Source: Streptomyces sp. NBC_00510
GTDB taxonomy: Bacteria; Actinomycetota; Actinomycetes; Streptomycetales; Streptomycetaceae
DNA: 64,000 nt
Assembly (NCBI GenBank): GCA_036013505.1
Contig: CP107851.1
Coordinates: 7,364,001-7,428,000, forward strand
Direction of reading: 5' to 3'
Below the pieces are notes generated by a model, which had not been told where the DNA came from, did no database searches, and worked only from the letters and a program-made list of their open reading frames with translations. The position numbers were made by a program, and so were the translations under genes. Shown here piece after piece: positions 1 through 8,674 of the stretch. Positions within the stretch are counted from its first letter, which is position 1. Each line of letters opens with the position of its first letter.

Positions 1-428
1 CCAAGGACAAGCTCTACGCCCGCGCCCTGGAGCGCTACTGCTCCCGGTACGCCGGAGGCCTCGTCGAACTGCTCGAGAACGCGGACGAGATCCGCCCCGC
101 CGTCCGCACCGCGCTGGAGCAGATGGCCGAGGCCGACCTGGAGGACCCCGAACGGGGCTGTCTGCTGGTCAACGCCGCCACCGAGCGCGGCGACGACCCC
201 GACACCGTCGACCGCGTCACCGTCACCATGCGCCTGCTGGAGTCCGCCCTCGCGGCGGCGCTGGAGAAGGCGAAGGCCCGGGGGGAGCTGTCCGCCGACA
301 AGGACCCGGTGGAACTGGCCCGCTTCCTCACCACCTTCGTCCAGGGCCTGCGCGTCGTGGGCCGGGCCCGCCTCGGCCGGGCCTTCGTCGAGGACGCCGT
401 CGGGACCGCCCTGCGCTCCCTGGACTGA
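1..428 (+). CDS. TetR-family regulator, C-terminal part (5' end outside window)
   Basis: The gene enters from the left edge; the frame is open from base 3 and gives the last 141 residues. The N-terminal helix-turn-helix is outside, so DNA binding cannot be judged. What remains is the all-helical ligand-binding and dimer domain. The segment GCLLVNAATE about one third of the way in is typical of the YxaF/LmrA-like TetR C-terminal domain, followed by helices rich in Ala, Glu and Leu and ending VGTALRSLD. The DUF817 gene starts 53 bases downstream on the same strand. Family assignment rests on the C-terminal half only; the effector is unknown. Confidence 0.75.
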   Translation, partial: KDKLYARALERYCSRYAGGLVELLENADEIRPAVRTALEQMAEADLEDPERGCLLVNAATERGDDPDTVDRVTVTMRLLESALAAALEKAKARGELSADKDPVELARFLTTFVQGLRVVGRARLGRAFVEDAVGTALRSLD

Positions 429-481
429 ACGCGCCGGACCCGCCCGGAACCGGGGCGGCGCCCGGCGGTGTCCCCCTCACC

Positions 482-1426
482 ATGGGACCGATCGTCACCG
501 GCGTCCGCAGGCTCGTGCTCTTCGGCTGGACGGAGGCACGCTGCTGCGCCTTCGCCGTCGCGCTCATGGCGGGCGTGGCCGGCTCGCGGCTGCTGCCGCC
601 GCTGCCCGTCGCCCGCTACGACCTGCTGCTCTGCTACGGGGTGGCGCTCAGCGCGCTGTTCTGGGCCTGCGGCTGGGAGCGCGGCCGTGACGTCGCCGTC
701 ATCGCGGTGTGCCACGCCGTCGGGCTGCTCTTCGAACTCGTCAAGGTGCACCTGGGCTCCTGGAGCTACCCCGAACCCGCGCTCACCAAGTTCGGCGGCG
801 TCCCGCTGTACGGGGGCTTCCTCTACGCCGCCGTCGGCAGCTACGTGTGCGCGGCCTGGCGGCTGTTCGAGCTGGGCCTGACCGGCTACCGCCGCCGCGC
901 CATGACCATCCTGGCCGCGGCGGTGTACCTCAACTTCTTCACCCACCACTGGCTGCCCGACGCGCGGTGGCTGCTGGCCGTCCTGCTGCTCTGGACGACG
1001 GCGGGCACCTGGGTGCACTTCACGGTCGACGGGGTGCGCCTGCGGATGCCGCTCGCGCTCTCCTTCGTCCTCATCGGCTTCTTCCTCTGGGTCGCCGAGA
1101 ACGCCGCCACCTACGTGGGCGCCTGGCGCTACCCCGACCAGGAGCACGGCTGGGTGCCGGTCTCCCTCGCCAAGTTCGGCGCCTGGGCGCTGCTGATCAG
1201 CGTCACCTTCGTCGTCGCCAGTCGCGCAGCCGGTGCCAGGCCTCCAGGCCGTCGGGCACCCATTCCCACTCCGGCAGGAGGCGTTCCAGTTCCTCCTCCG
1301 TCACGAAGTCGTGCCAGGCGACCTCCTCGGCCTGCGGCACGACCGGCAGGTCGCAGCGCACCTCATACACCCGGGACCACCAGGTGTGACCCGCCGCCGC
1401 CCCCGTCCCCTCGTACAGGAAGCTGA
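482..1426 (+). CDS. DUF817 family integral membrane protein, 3' end overlapping NUDIX gene
   Basis: The protein is 314 residues with about seven hydrophobic helices in the first 245. The segments FELVKVHLGSWSYPE and FLWVAENAATYVGAWRYP are the aromatic-rich signatures of DUF817 proteins, whose function is unknown. The membrane core ends near residue 245 (LLISVTFVVASR). The last 70 residues are a Pro/Arg/Ser-rich tail encoded entirely opposite the NUDIX gene and unlike the family. The natural stop was therefore probably near base 1220 and has been lost, so translation runs into the convergent gene. The start at 482 precedes the first helix; a strong ribosome binding site is not obvious. Confidence 0.75.
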   Translation: MGPIVTGVRRLVLFGWTEARCCAFAVALMAGVAGSRLLPPLPVARYDLLLCYGVALSALFWACGWERGRDVAVIAVCHAVGLLFELVKVHLGSWSYPEPALTKFGGVPLYGGFLYAAVGSYVCAAWRLFELGLTGYRRRAMTILAAAVYLNFFTHHWLPDARWLLAVLLLWTTAGTWVHFTVDGVRLRMPLALSFVLIGFFLWVAENAATYVGAWRYPDQEHGWVPVSLAKFGAWALLISVTFVVASRAAGARPPGRRAPIPTPAGGVPVPPPSRSRARRPPRPAARPAGRSAPHTPGTTRCDPPPPPSPRTGS

Positions 1427-1739
1427 ACAGCGCCGTCGGACGCGGCAGACCGCAGACCCCCAGCTCCTCCTCCGCCTCGCGCAGCGCCGCGTCGTCGTAC
1501 TCCTCGCCCGCGCCCACCACACCGCCGACGAACATGTCGTGGAGGGCGGGGAAGACCAGCTTCTCCGCGGTGCGGCGGTGCACGAACACGCGCCCCTCGC
1601 CGTCCCTGGCCAGGACGAAGACGCAGCGGTGCCGCAGGCCGCGCGCGGTGGCCTCGCCGCGCGTCGCCCGGCCGACCACCCGGTCCTGCTCGTCCACGAT
1701 GTCCAGCAGCTCGTCCGCCGAGCGCGGAGCGTCCTCCAT
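1203..1739 (-). CDS. NUDIX hydrolase, YfcD/IDI-like
   Basis: The protein is 178 residues. The NUDIX box is intact and fits Gx5Ex7REUxEExGU: GVVGAGE, seven residues, then REAEEELGV. The N-terminal part (LLDIVDEQDRVVGRATRGEA and RHRCVFVLARDGEGRVFVHRR) matches the YfcD branch related to isopentenyl-diphosphate isomerase, which hydrolyses or binds nucleoside-diphosphate-like substrates. The ATG at 1737-1739 has GGAGG five bases upstream; longer upstream frames lack a site. The 3' end overlaps the DUF817 frame by 224 bp in convergent orientation. It is divergent from the P450 gene with 126 bp between starts. The substrate is not predictable. Confidence 0.88.
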   Translation of the reverse strand: MEDAPRSADELLDIVDEQDRVVGRATRGEATARGLRHRCVFVLARDGEGRVFVHRRTAEKLVFPALHDMFVGGVVGAGEEYDDAALREAEEELGVCGLPRPTALFSFLYEGTGAAAGHTWWSRVYEVRCDLPVVPQAEEVAWHDFVTEEELERLLPEWEWVPDGLEAWHRLRDWRRRR

Positions 1740-1865
1740 GGTGCCTCCGTCCGTCGCGGTGCCCGTGGGCCGGGTACGCGCCCAATGATCGGCCCCGGGG
1801 CGGGTTCCGGCCAAGCTGCCCGGCCCGGGCCCCGGCGCCGTCGTACCGCGCGCAGAATCGGGGTC

Positions 1866-3230
1866 ATGACGACCGCTCACACGAAGGTGCCGGGCCCGGC
1901 GGGGGTGCCGCTGCTCGGGTCGATGTTCGACCTGCTGCGCGAGCCCCTCGACACCTACGAGCGCGCGCGGCGCGACCACGGGGACCTCGTCCGCTTCAGC
2001 GCCGGCCCACCGGGGCTGCGCGCCGAGGTGCACGCGGTGTTCTCACCCGAGGGCGCCCAGCAGGTGCTGGCGACCGAAGCGGCCGGCTTCCGCAAGGACA
2101 GCCCGTTCTACGAGGAGGTCCGGCAGTCCTTCGGCAACGGGCTCCTCACCAGCCAGGACACCGACTACCAGCGGCAGCGCAGGCTCCTGCAGCCGCTGTT
2201 CACCCCGCGCCGCGTCGACGGCTACGCGACCGCCGTCACCGCCGAGGCCGCCGCCCTCGTCGCCGACTGGCACGACGCGCCCGACGGCACCGTCGACGTC
2301 CTGGAGGAGATGCACGGCCTCACCCTCCGCACGATCGCCCGCGTCCTGTTCGGCGGCGCGATCGAGCCGGCCGTCGACACCGTCCGCCGCCGCATGCCCG
2401 TCGTCAACGACTACGTCCGGCGGCGCGGCTTCGCCCCGGTGCGGACCCCCCGCCACTGGCCGACCCCCGGCAACCGGAGGGCGGCGGCCGCCACCGCCGA
2501 GCTGTACGCGGTCTGCGACGCGATCATCGAGCGCCGCCGCGCGGAGGGCGGCGACGGCCAGGACCTGCTCTCCCTGCTCGCCTCGGCCCGGGACGAGGAC
2601 GGACGTCCCCTCGACCCCGCGGAGATCCGCGACCAGGTGCTGATCTTCCTTCTCGCCGGCCACGAGACGACCGCCACCTCGCTCGCCTTCGCCCTCCACC
2701 TGCTCGCCCGTCACCCCGAGGATCAGGCCCGGGCCCGGGAGGAGATCGACCGCGTCCTCGGTGGACGCGTCCCGGCGGCCGCGGACCTCGACGCCCTGCC
2801 CTACCTCACGGCGGTCCTCAAGGAGGCCATGCGCCTGTACCCGGCCGCGCCCGTCATCGGCCGCCGCTCGGTCGCCGCCGCCCGCATCGGCGGCCACCTC
2901 GTCCCGGCCGGCGCGGACGTCATCGTCGTCCCCTGGGTGATCCACCGCCATCCCGGCCACTGGCCGGAGCCCGGGCGCTTCGACCCCGGCCGCTTCACCC
3001 CGCAGGCGGAGGCCGCCCGCCACCGCTACGCCTGGCTCCCCTTCGGCGGCGGCCCCCGCGCCTGCATCGGCAGGCACTTCTCCCTGCTGGAGTCCGTGCT
3101 CGCCCTGGCCGTGCTGCTGCGCGGCCACGAACTCACCGCCGTCGACCAGGACGTCCCGCTCGGCGCGGGCATCACCCTCCAGGCCCGCGGACCGGCCCGC
3201 TGCCGCCTCACGCCCCGCGCGGGGGTGTGA
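1866..3230 (+). CDS. cytochrome P450
   Basis: This is a 454-residue soluble P450. The I-helix AGHETT motif is at residues 264-269, the K-helix ExxR at Glu320 and Arg323, and the heme-binding loop FGGGPRACIG at 393-402 with Cys400 as thiolate ligand. The N-terminus PGPAGVPLLG followed by a short proline-rich lead resembles bacterial P450s of the eukaryote-like class (CYP102/CYP110-like) that hydroxylate lipids or terpenes. No ferredoxin or ferredoxin reductase is next to it, so redox partners must come from elsewhere. It is not part of a recognisable biosynthetic cluster. Start chosen at the ATG before the PGP motif. Confidence 0.92.
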   Translation: MTTAHTKVPGPAGVPLLGSMFDLLREPLDTYERARRDHGDLVRFSAGPPGLRAEVHAVFSPEGAQQVLATEAAGFRKDSPFYEEVRQSFGNGLLTSQDTDYQRQRRLLQPLFTPRRVDGYATAVTAEAAALVADWHDAPDGTVDVLEEMHGLTLRTIARVLFGGAIEPAVDTVRRRMPVVNDYVRRRGFAPVRTPRHWPTPGNRRAAAATAELYAVCDAIIERRRAEGGDGQDLLSLLASARDEDGRPLDPAEIRDQVLIFLLAGHETTATSLAFALHLLARHPEDQARAREEIDRVLGGRVPAAADLDALPYLTAVLKEAMRLYPAAPVIGRRSVAAARIGGHLVPAGADVIVVPWVIHRHPGHWPEPGRFDPGRFTPQAEAARHRYAWLPFGGGPRACIGRHFSLLESVLALAVLLRGHELTAVDQDVPLGAGITLQARGPARCRLTPRAGV

Positions 3231-3434
3231 CCGGCGGGCCGGACCGCGCCCGGACCCCGGGGCCGGTCCGCCGGAACCCTTCATCCGCGCACGCCGGGGC
3301 CGGTAGCGTGCCGCACGCGGGCGCCGCCGCTCCGTTCGCGCCGCGACGAGGCGTGTGCGAGCGTGGCCGGAGGCGTATCCGCACACGCCGCGGGTAGGGA
3401 AACGGGCCCCGAACGGTCCTACGGGAGGCGAGTG

Positions 3435-4796
3435 ATGAAGCGACCCAGGATCCTGGTCGTCGGCGGCGGCTTCGCGGGCATGGAGTGCGTGCACCGGCTG
3501 GAGCGGCGGCTGACCCAGGACGAGGCCGAGATCACCCTGGTCACGCCCTGGAGCCACCAGCTCTACCTGCCCCTGCTCCCGCATGTCGCCGCCGGTGTGC
3601 TCACCCCCCAGGCGGTCGCCGTCCCGCTGCGCCGCATGGTGCACCGCAGCGAGGTCATACCCGGGCGGGCGATCGGGGTCGACCCGGCCGCCAAGGCCGT
3701 CGTCATCAAGAAGATCACCGACGAGGAGCTCGTCAGGGAGTACGACTACCTCGTGCTGGCCCCCGGAAGCGTGACCCGCACCTTCGACATCCCTGGCCTC
3801 GCCGAGTACGGCCGCGGCATGAAGACCCTGGCCGAGGCGGCGTACATCCGCGACCACGTCATCGCCCAGCTGGACCTGGCGTCCGCCACCACGGACCAGG
3901 CCGAGCGCGAGTCGCGGCTGCAGTTCGTCGTCGTCGGCGGCGGCTACGCGGGCACCGAGACGGCCGCGGTCCTGCAGCGGCTGACCACGGCGGCGGCCAA
4001 GCGCTACCCGCGCCTCGATCCGGCCCTCATCAAGTGGCACCTGATCGACATCGCGCCCCGTCTGATGCCCGAACTCGGCGAGAAGCTCGGCCTGAAGGCG
4101 CTGCAGATCGTCCGAGAGCGCGGGGTCGAGGTCTCGCTCGGCGTGTCCGTCGCCGAGGTCACCCCCGACACCGTCACCTTCACCGACGGCCGCAAACTGC
4201 CCTGCCGCACCCTGATCTGGACCGCCGGCGTCGCGTCCAGCCCGCTGGTGACCACGCTGGGCACCGAGACCGTCAAGGGCCGGCTCGTCACCGACCCCGA
4301 GATGTGCATCCCCGGCGCCGACGGGGTCTTCGCCCTCGGTGACTCGGCCGCCGTCCCCGACCTCGACGTGGGCGGTGGCGCGGTCTGCCCGCCCACCGCC
4401 CAGCACGCCATGCGGCAGGGCAAGGCCGTCGCCGAGAACGTCGTCGCGGCACTGCGCGGCCGCCCCCTTCAGCCGTACCGGCACAAGGACCTCGGACTCG
4501 TCGTCGACCTCGGCGGGATCGAGGCGGTCTCCAAGCCGCTCGGCATCCCGCTCAGCGGCCTCCCCGCCCAGGTCGTCGCCCGCGGCTACCACCTCGGCGC
4601 GCTGCGGACCTTCCCCGCGCGCTTCCGCGCCGCCGCGGGCTGGTTCCTCAACGCCGTCGCCGGGGACGACTTCGTGCGCACCGGCTTCCAGGCCCGCAGG
4701 CCGGCCGCGCTGAAGGACTTCGAGGTCACCGACATCTACCTCTCGCCGGAGGAGATCCGCCGCCACGTCGAGTCGCTGCGCGCGACGGCCGCCTGA
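3435..4796 (+). CDS. NAD(P)/FAD-dependent oxidoreductase, type II NADH dehydrogenase-like
   Basis: The protein is 453 residues. A FAD-binding Rossmann motif, GGGFAG, sits at residues 10-15, and the second dinucleotide motif, GGGYAG, at 168-173, the two-domain layout of NDH-2 and related disulfide-reductase-fold quinone reductases. A late segment, GVFALGDSAAVPD, is the FAD-contacting motif before the C-terminal domain, and PPTAQHAMRQGKAVAENV is typical of NDH-2. NDH-2 enzymes pass electrons from NADH to menaquinone at the membrane without pumping protons. The ATG at 3435 has GGGAGG seven bases upstream; a GTG three bases earlier is also possible. It is a single gene 77 bp before atuA. Confidence 0.85.
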   Translation: MKRPRILVVGGGFAGMECVHRLERRLTQDEAEITLVTPWSHQLYLPLLPHVAAGVLTPQAVAVPLRRMVHRSEVIPGRAIGVDPAAKAVVIKKITDEELVREYDYLVLAPGSVTRTFDIPGLAEYGRGMKTLAEAAYIRDHVIAQLDLASATTDQAERESRLQFVVVGGGYAGTETAAVLQRLTTAAAKRYPRLDPALIKWHLIDIAPRLMPELGEKLGLKALQIVRERGVEVSLGVSVAEVTPDTVTFTDGRKLPCRTLIWTAGVASSPLVTTLGTETVKGRLVTDPEMCIPGADGVFALGDSAAVPDLDVGGGAVCPPTAQHAMRQGKAVAENVVAALRGRPLQPYRHKDLGLVVDLGGIEAVSKPLGIPLSGLPAQVVARGYHLGALRTFPARFRAAAGWFLNAVAGDDFVRTGFQARRPAALKDFEVTDIYLSPEEIRRHVESLRATAA

Positions 4797-4828
4797 CCGC
4801 CCCACACGTGCACCGCCCCCACCCACAT

Positions 4829-4856
4829 CTGAACACCGACACCTGAACACCGACAC
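4829..4856. repeat. tandem duplication of a 14-bp unit
   Basis: The 14-mer CTGAACACCGACAC occurs twice head to tail at 4829-4842 and 4843-4856 in the 77-bp gap between the NDH-2-like gene and atuA. It lies just upstream of the atuA ribosome binding site. It looks like replication slippage; no regulatory role is evident. Confidence 0.8.
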
Positions 4857-4873
4857 CGCTGACGGCGAGGGAC

Positions 4874-6631
4874 ATGACCCAGCGACGTGAGACCCTGCGC
4901 ATCGCCAACTGCTCCGGCTTCTACGGCGACCGCCTGTCGGCCGCCCGCGAGATGGTCGAGGGCGGCCCGATCGACGTACTGACCGGTGACTACCTCGCCG
5001 AGCTGACGATGCTGCTGCTCTGGAAGGCCCGGCAGCGCGACCCCGAAGCCGGCTACGCCCTGTCCTTCCTCGCGCAGATGGGCGACGTCCTCGCGACCTG
5101 CCTGGACCGCGGCATCAAGATCGTCGTCAACGCGGGCGGGCTCAACCCCGCAGGTCTTGCCGCGAAGCTCCGTGAACTGGCCGCCCTGGCGGGGCTGACC
5201 CCCTCCGTCGCCCACCTGGAGGGCGACGACCTGCTCGACCGGCTGCCCGGACTCCAGCGCGAGGGCCACCCGTTCGCCCACCTGGCCACCGGACTACCGC
5301 TCGCCGACGCGGACGTGCGCCCGCTCACCGCCAACGCCTACCTCGGCGCCTGGGGCATCACCGAGGCGCTGCGCGCCGGGGCCGACGTCGTCATCTGCGG
5401 CCGCGTCACCGACGCCTCCCTGGTGGTCGGTCCCGCCGCCTGGGCCTTCGACTGGGCCACCGACGACTGGGACCGGCTCGCCGGCGCGGTCACCGCCGGG
5501 CACATCATCGAGTGCGGGGCCCAGGCCACCGGCGGCAACTACTCCTTCTTCACCGAGGTCGAACGGCCCGTGCGCCCCGGCTTCCCCATCGCCGAGCTGC
5601 GGCCCGACGGCTCCAGCGTCATCACCAAGCACGCGGGCACCGGGGGAGCGGTCACCGTCGACACGGTCACCGCCCAGCTGCTGTACGAGATCGACCGCCC
5701 CGCCTACCTCAACCCCGACGTCGTCACCCGCTTCGACACCGTGACCCTGGAACAGGAGGGTCCCGACCGGGTCCTGGTCTCCGGCGCCCGCGGCGAACCC
5801 GCCCCCGACACCCTCAAGGTGTGCCTCAACCACCACGGCGGCCACCGCAACACGGCCACCTTCGTGCTCACCGGCCCCGACATCGAGGCCAAGGTCCGGT
5901 TCGCCGAGGCGTCCCTGCTCGACGCGACCGGCGGCCCGTCCGGCTTCGAGACGTACGACGTCCGCACCGAGGCCACCGCCACCGGCGCCCGGCTCACCCT
6001 CACCGTCAAGGACCCCGACAAGGACAAGGTCGGCCGCGCCCTGTTCGGCGCCGTCGTCGGCACCGGCCTGTCCACCGCGCCCGGGCTGCACATGGAGCAC
6101 TTCTCGCCCAGGCCCACCGAGTACGGCGTCCACTGGCCGGCCCTCGTCCCCGCCGCCCTCGTCCACCCCGAGGTCGTGCTGCAGGACGGCACCCGTGTCC
6201 CCGTGCCGCGCCCGCCCGTCACGTCGGTACGCGTCCCCGCGCAGCCCCCGGCCCCGCCCGCCCGGCCGGCCGAGGGCCCCACCGTGCGCGCCCCGCTGGG
6301 CCTGCTCGTCGGCGCCCGCTCAGGCGACAAGGGCGGCGACGCCAACGTCGGCCTGTGGGCCCGCGACGACGCCGCCTACGGCTGGCTGCGCGACTGGCTG
6401 GACGTCGAACGGCTGCGCGCCCTGCTCCCGGAGACCGCCAAACTCGCCGTCAGCCGCTACGAGCTGCCCAACCTGCGCGCCCTGAACTTCGTCGTCCACG
6501 GCCTGCTCGGCGACGGCGTCGCCGCCTCCACCCGCCCCGACCCGCAGGCCAAGGGGCTCGGCGAGTACCTGCGCGGGCTGGAGGCCGACATCCCCGCGGT
6601 GCTCGTCCCCGCGCCGCGCCGCGGGGCATGA
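4874..6631 (+). CDS. AtuA family protein (acyclic terpene utilization, DUF1446)
   Basis: The protein is 585 residues. The N-terminal 450 residues carry the AtuA/DUF1446 core: IANCSGFYGDR at the start, NAGGLNPAGLAAKLREL near 90, and the sequence around ATGGNYSFFTE. The last ~100 residues (LGLLVGARSGDKGGDANVGLWAR) are the AtuA-like ferredoxin-fold domain often fused to it. In Pseudomonas, AtuA is needed for citronellol and geraniol catabolism, but its reaction is not settled. The usual partners (geranyl-CoA carboxylase, lyase, acyl-CoA dehydrogenases) are absent, so the substrate here is uncertain. It starts at ATG with GAGG upstream; pirin follows after 7 bases, probably one transcript. Confidence 0.85.
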   Translation: MTQRRETLRIANCSGFYGDRLSAAREMVEGGPIDVLTGDYLAELTMLLLWKARQRDPEAGYALSFLAQMGDVLATCLDRGIKIVVNAGGLNPAGLAAKLRELAALAGLTPSVAHLEGDDLLDRLPGLQREGHPFAHLATGLPLADADVRPLTANAYLGAWGITEALRAGADVVICGRVTDASLVVGPAAWAFDWATDDWDRLAGAVTAGHIIECGAQATGGNYSFFTEVERPVRPGFPIAELRPDGSSVITKHAGTGGAVTVDTVTAQLLYEIDRPAYLNPDVVTRFDTVTLEQEGPDRVLVSGARGEPAPDTLKVCLNHHGGHRNTATFVLTGPDIEAKVRFAEASLLDATGGPSGFETYDVRTEATATGARLTLTVKDPDKDKVGRALFGAVVGTGLSTAPGLHMEHFSPRPTEYGVHWPALVPAALVHPEVVLQDGTRVPVPRPPVTSVRVPAQPPAPPARPAEGPTVRAPLGLLVGARSGDKGGDANVGLWARDDAAYGWLRDWLDVERLRALLPETAKLAVSRYELPNLRALNFVVHGLLGDGVAASTRPDPQAKGLGEYLRGLEADIPAVLVPAPRRGA

Positions 6632-6638
6632 TCGCGCC

Positions 6639-7616
6639 ATGAGCAACCTCGACCTCCATCCCGCGCCCGCCACGTGCGGCGGACGTGCGGACGTGTCCGC
6701 GAAACCCGTCCACGACCTGCTCACCGGACGCCTCGTGCCGCTCGGCGAGAGCAGCGTCGTACGCCGTCTGCTGCCCAACCTGGGCCGCCGCATGGTCGGC
6801 GCCTGGTGCTTCGTCGACCACTACGGTCCCGACGACATCGCCGACCAGCCCGGCATGCAGGTGCCCCCGCACCCGCACATCGGGCTGCAGACCGTCAGCT
6901 GGCTCCACGAGGGCGAGGTGCTGCACCGGGACACCCTCGGCAGCCTGCAGACCGTGCGGCCGAGGGAACTGGGCCTGATGACCTCGGGCCGGGGCATCGC
7001 CCACTCGGAGGAGTCCCCGCGCGAGCACGCCCGCCTCCTGCACGGCGCCCAGTTGTGGGTCGCCCTCCCGGACGCGGCCCGGCACCGCGAGCCCGCCTTC
7101 GAGCACCACGCCGACCTGCCGGTGCTGCGGGGCGGGGGCGTCGGGAGCGGCCTCACCGCCACGGTGATCCTCGGCGAGGTGGACGGCGCGGCCTCGCCCG
7201 GCACCGTGCACACGCCCCTCGTCGGCGCCGACCTCGCCCTCGCCGCGGGCACCGACGTGACGCTGCCGCTGGAGCGGGACTTCGAGTACGCGGTCCTGTC
7301 GATGTCCGGCCGGGCCGACGTCGACGGCGTGCCCGTCGAGGCCGGTTCGATGCTCTACCTGGGCTGTGGCCGCACCGGACTGCCGCTGCGCGCGGACGTC
7401 GACGCGGGCCTGATGCTGCTCGGCGGCGAGCCGTTCGAGGAGAAGCTCGTCATGTGGTGGAACTTCGTCGCCCGCGACGGCGAGGAGATCGTCCGTGCCC
7501 GCGAGGAGTGGAACACCGGCAGCGCCTTCGGCACCGTGCACGGCTACGACGGCGACCGCCTCCTCGCCCCGGAACTCCCCGCGACCCCCCTCAAGCCCCG
7601 CGGACGCGAACGCTGA
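6639..7616 (+). CDS. pirin family protein
   Basis: This is a 325-residue bicupin. The N-terminal pirin domain has the metal-site motif PHPHIGLQT around residue 74 and the later EESPREHARLLHGAQLWVALP segment; the C-terminal pirin domain ends with LLLGGEPFEEKLVMWWNFVARDGEEI. Pirins are iron-binding cupins, and some have quercetin dioxygenase activity or act as redox-sensitive cofactors. It follows atuA at 7 bp, so both are likely co-transcribed. The physiological role here is unknown. Immediately downstream begins a 1-kb tract without genes. Confidence 0.9.
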   Translation: MSNLDLHPAPATCGGRADVSAKPVHDLLTGRLVPLGESSVVRRLLPNLGRRMVGAWCFVDHYGPDDIADQPGMQVPPHPHIGLQTVSWLHEGEVLHRDTLGSLQTVRPRELGLMTSGRGIAHSEESPREHARLLHGAQLWVALPDAARHREPAFEHHADLPVLRGGGVGSGLTATVILGEVDGAASPGTVHTPLVGADLALAAGTDVTLPLERDFEYAVLSMSGRADVDGVPVEAGSMLYLGCGRTGLPLRADVDAGLMLLGGEPFEEKLVMWWNFVARDGEEIVRAREEWNTGSAFGTVHGYDGDRLLAPELPATPLKPRGRER

Positions 7617-8674
7617 CCGCTGCGCGGCGAGCCGGTTCCGTGGCCGACCTCCCGGGTGCGCCCGGTTCGTGGGGGCGTCGCCCGGCCGCGATGGGCCCGC
7701 GTCGCATCCGCGTCGCCTCCGCCCACCTTGCGGGCGCGTTAGCGCTGTGCCGACCGCGTGGCCTGCGTCCTTTGGCGTCGCCCTGGCCGGTTGCATGGGG
7801 CGCGCCGAGGCGTGCGGCCGTGTGAACTCGCTTGCCGGGCAGGGCTTCTGGGCGCGTTCGGTTTCCCGAGGTCCGCGCGCGGCGGCGGCGGACGCCCGCT
7901 GGGCACTGACCGGCCGTGTGCGCTCCGCGAACTCGCCCACCGCCTCGGCGTCCTGGGACGTCCGGCACGCCGATGCCCCGCTCGCGGCGGCGGGCGTACT
8001 CCGGATACTGCCCGGCCGCGAGGGGCCCGCAGTCCTCTGCGCCGCCGTCGCGGCCTGCGCGGAGGTGCGCCGCGCAGTCGCCCTGGGCGGTTCCAAGGGG
8101 CCCCCGAGGCGTGCGCGAACCCGCCCACCGGGCCGGTCTCCTGGGCGCGCCCGGTTCGCGGTGGCGTCGCCCGGCCGACAGGGACCCGCGCCGATCTTGC
8201 GGCCTGCGCGGCTGTGGCCGGCCTCGAACCTCTTGGAGGGCCGGCGCCCCCGCGCGGGGTGCGGGCGCGTCGTGCTGCTCTGCCGCGGAGACCTGAGGCC
8301 CCTGGCGTCCCCCTCGCGATCCGTGCGGCCTTGGTGCTGCGCCGCACGCCTGGCCCGGTCGGATCCGTGGGTCCCGCCGAGGCGTGCGTGTCACGCGAAC
8401 TCGCCCACCGCGCGGCCTTCCCAGGTGCTGTTCATCCGGGGGTCTTCGGCTGTGAGGTGCCCGAGGACTCGGTTCCCGCGCCGGCTCCCAGGCCGACATC
8501 GCGGATCGCCCGGCAGTGGCCATGGGGTCCGGACCGGCCGGGTCCGAGGCCCCCCGACGCGGAGGCGCCGCGTGCACACGCGGACCGCACCGGGCGGCCG
8601 GTGGGCGCCGTCCGGTCGTCACGGCCGCGAGGCGCCGGGGGTCCCGCGCCGCCCGCCGACACGCGCCCGCGCCG
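7617..8674. repeat. gene-free GC-rich tract built of degenerate ~100-bp repeat units
   Basis: No frame in this 1.06 kb looks protein-like; all open frames are Arg/Pro/Ala-rich and lack homologous features. The DNA shows diverged recurring blocks. A CCCGGCCG(A/C)...GGGCCCGC block lies near 7681, 8011 and 8170. A block ending CCGAGGCGTGCG lies near 7806, 8105 and 8379. A GCGAACTCGCCCACCG-like block lies near 7829, 7927, 8116 and 8396. A TGGGCGCG(C/T)CCGGTTCG block lies near 7850 and 8140. The order of blocks is kept in several places with spacings of about 100, 270 and 300 bp. It may be an old tandem array, a decayed gene or a structural element. Confidence 0.6.

Noticed and set aside
1866..4796. 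Secondary-metabolite cluster around the P450
   Set aside because: No synthase, cyclase or ferredoxin is adjacent; the neighbours are housekeeping-like.
2043..4856. 937-residue open frame on the minus strand across the P450 and NDH-2-like genes
   Set aside because: It is antisense to two clear genes, its product is Gly/Arg/Val-rich without motifs, and it arises from high third-position GC.
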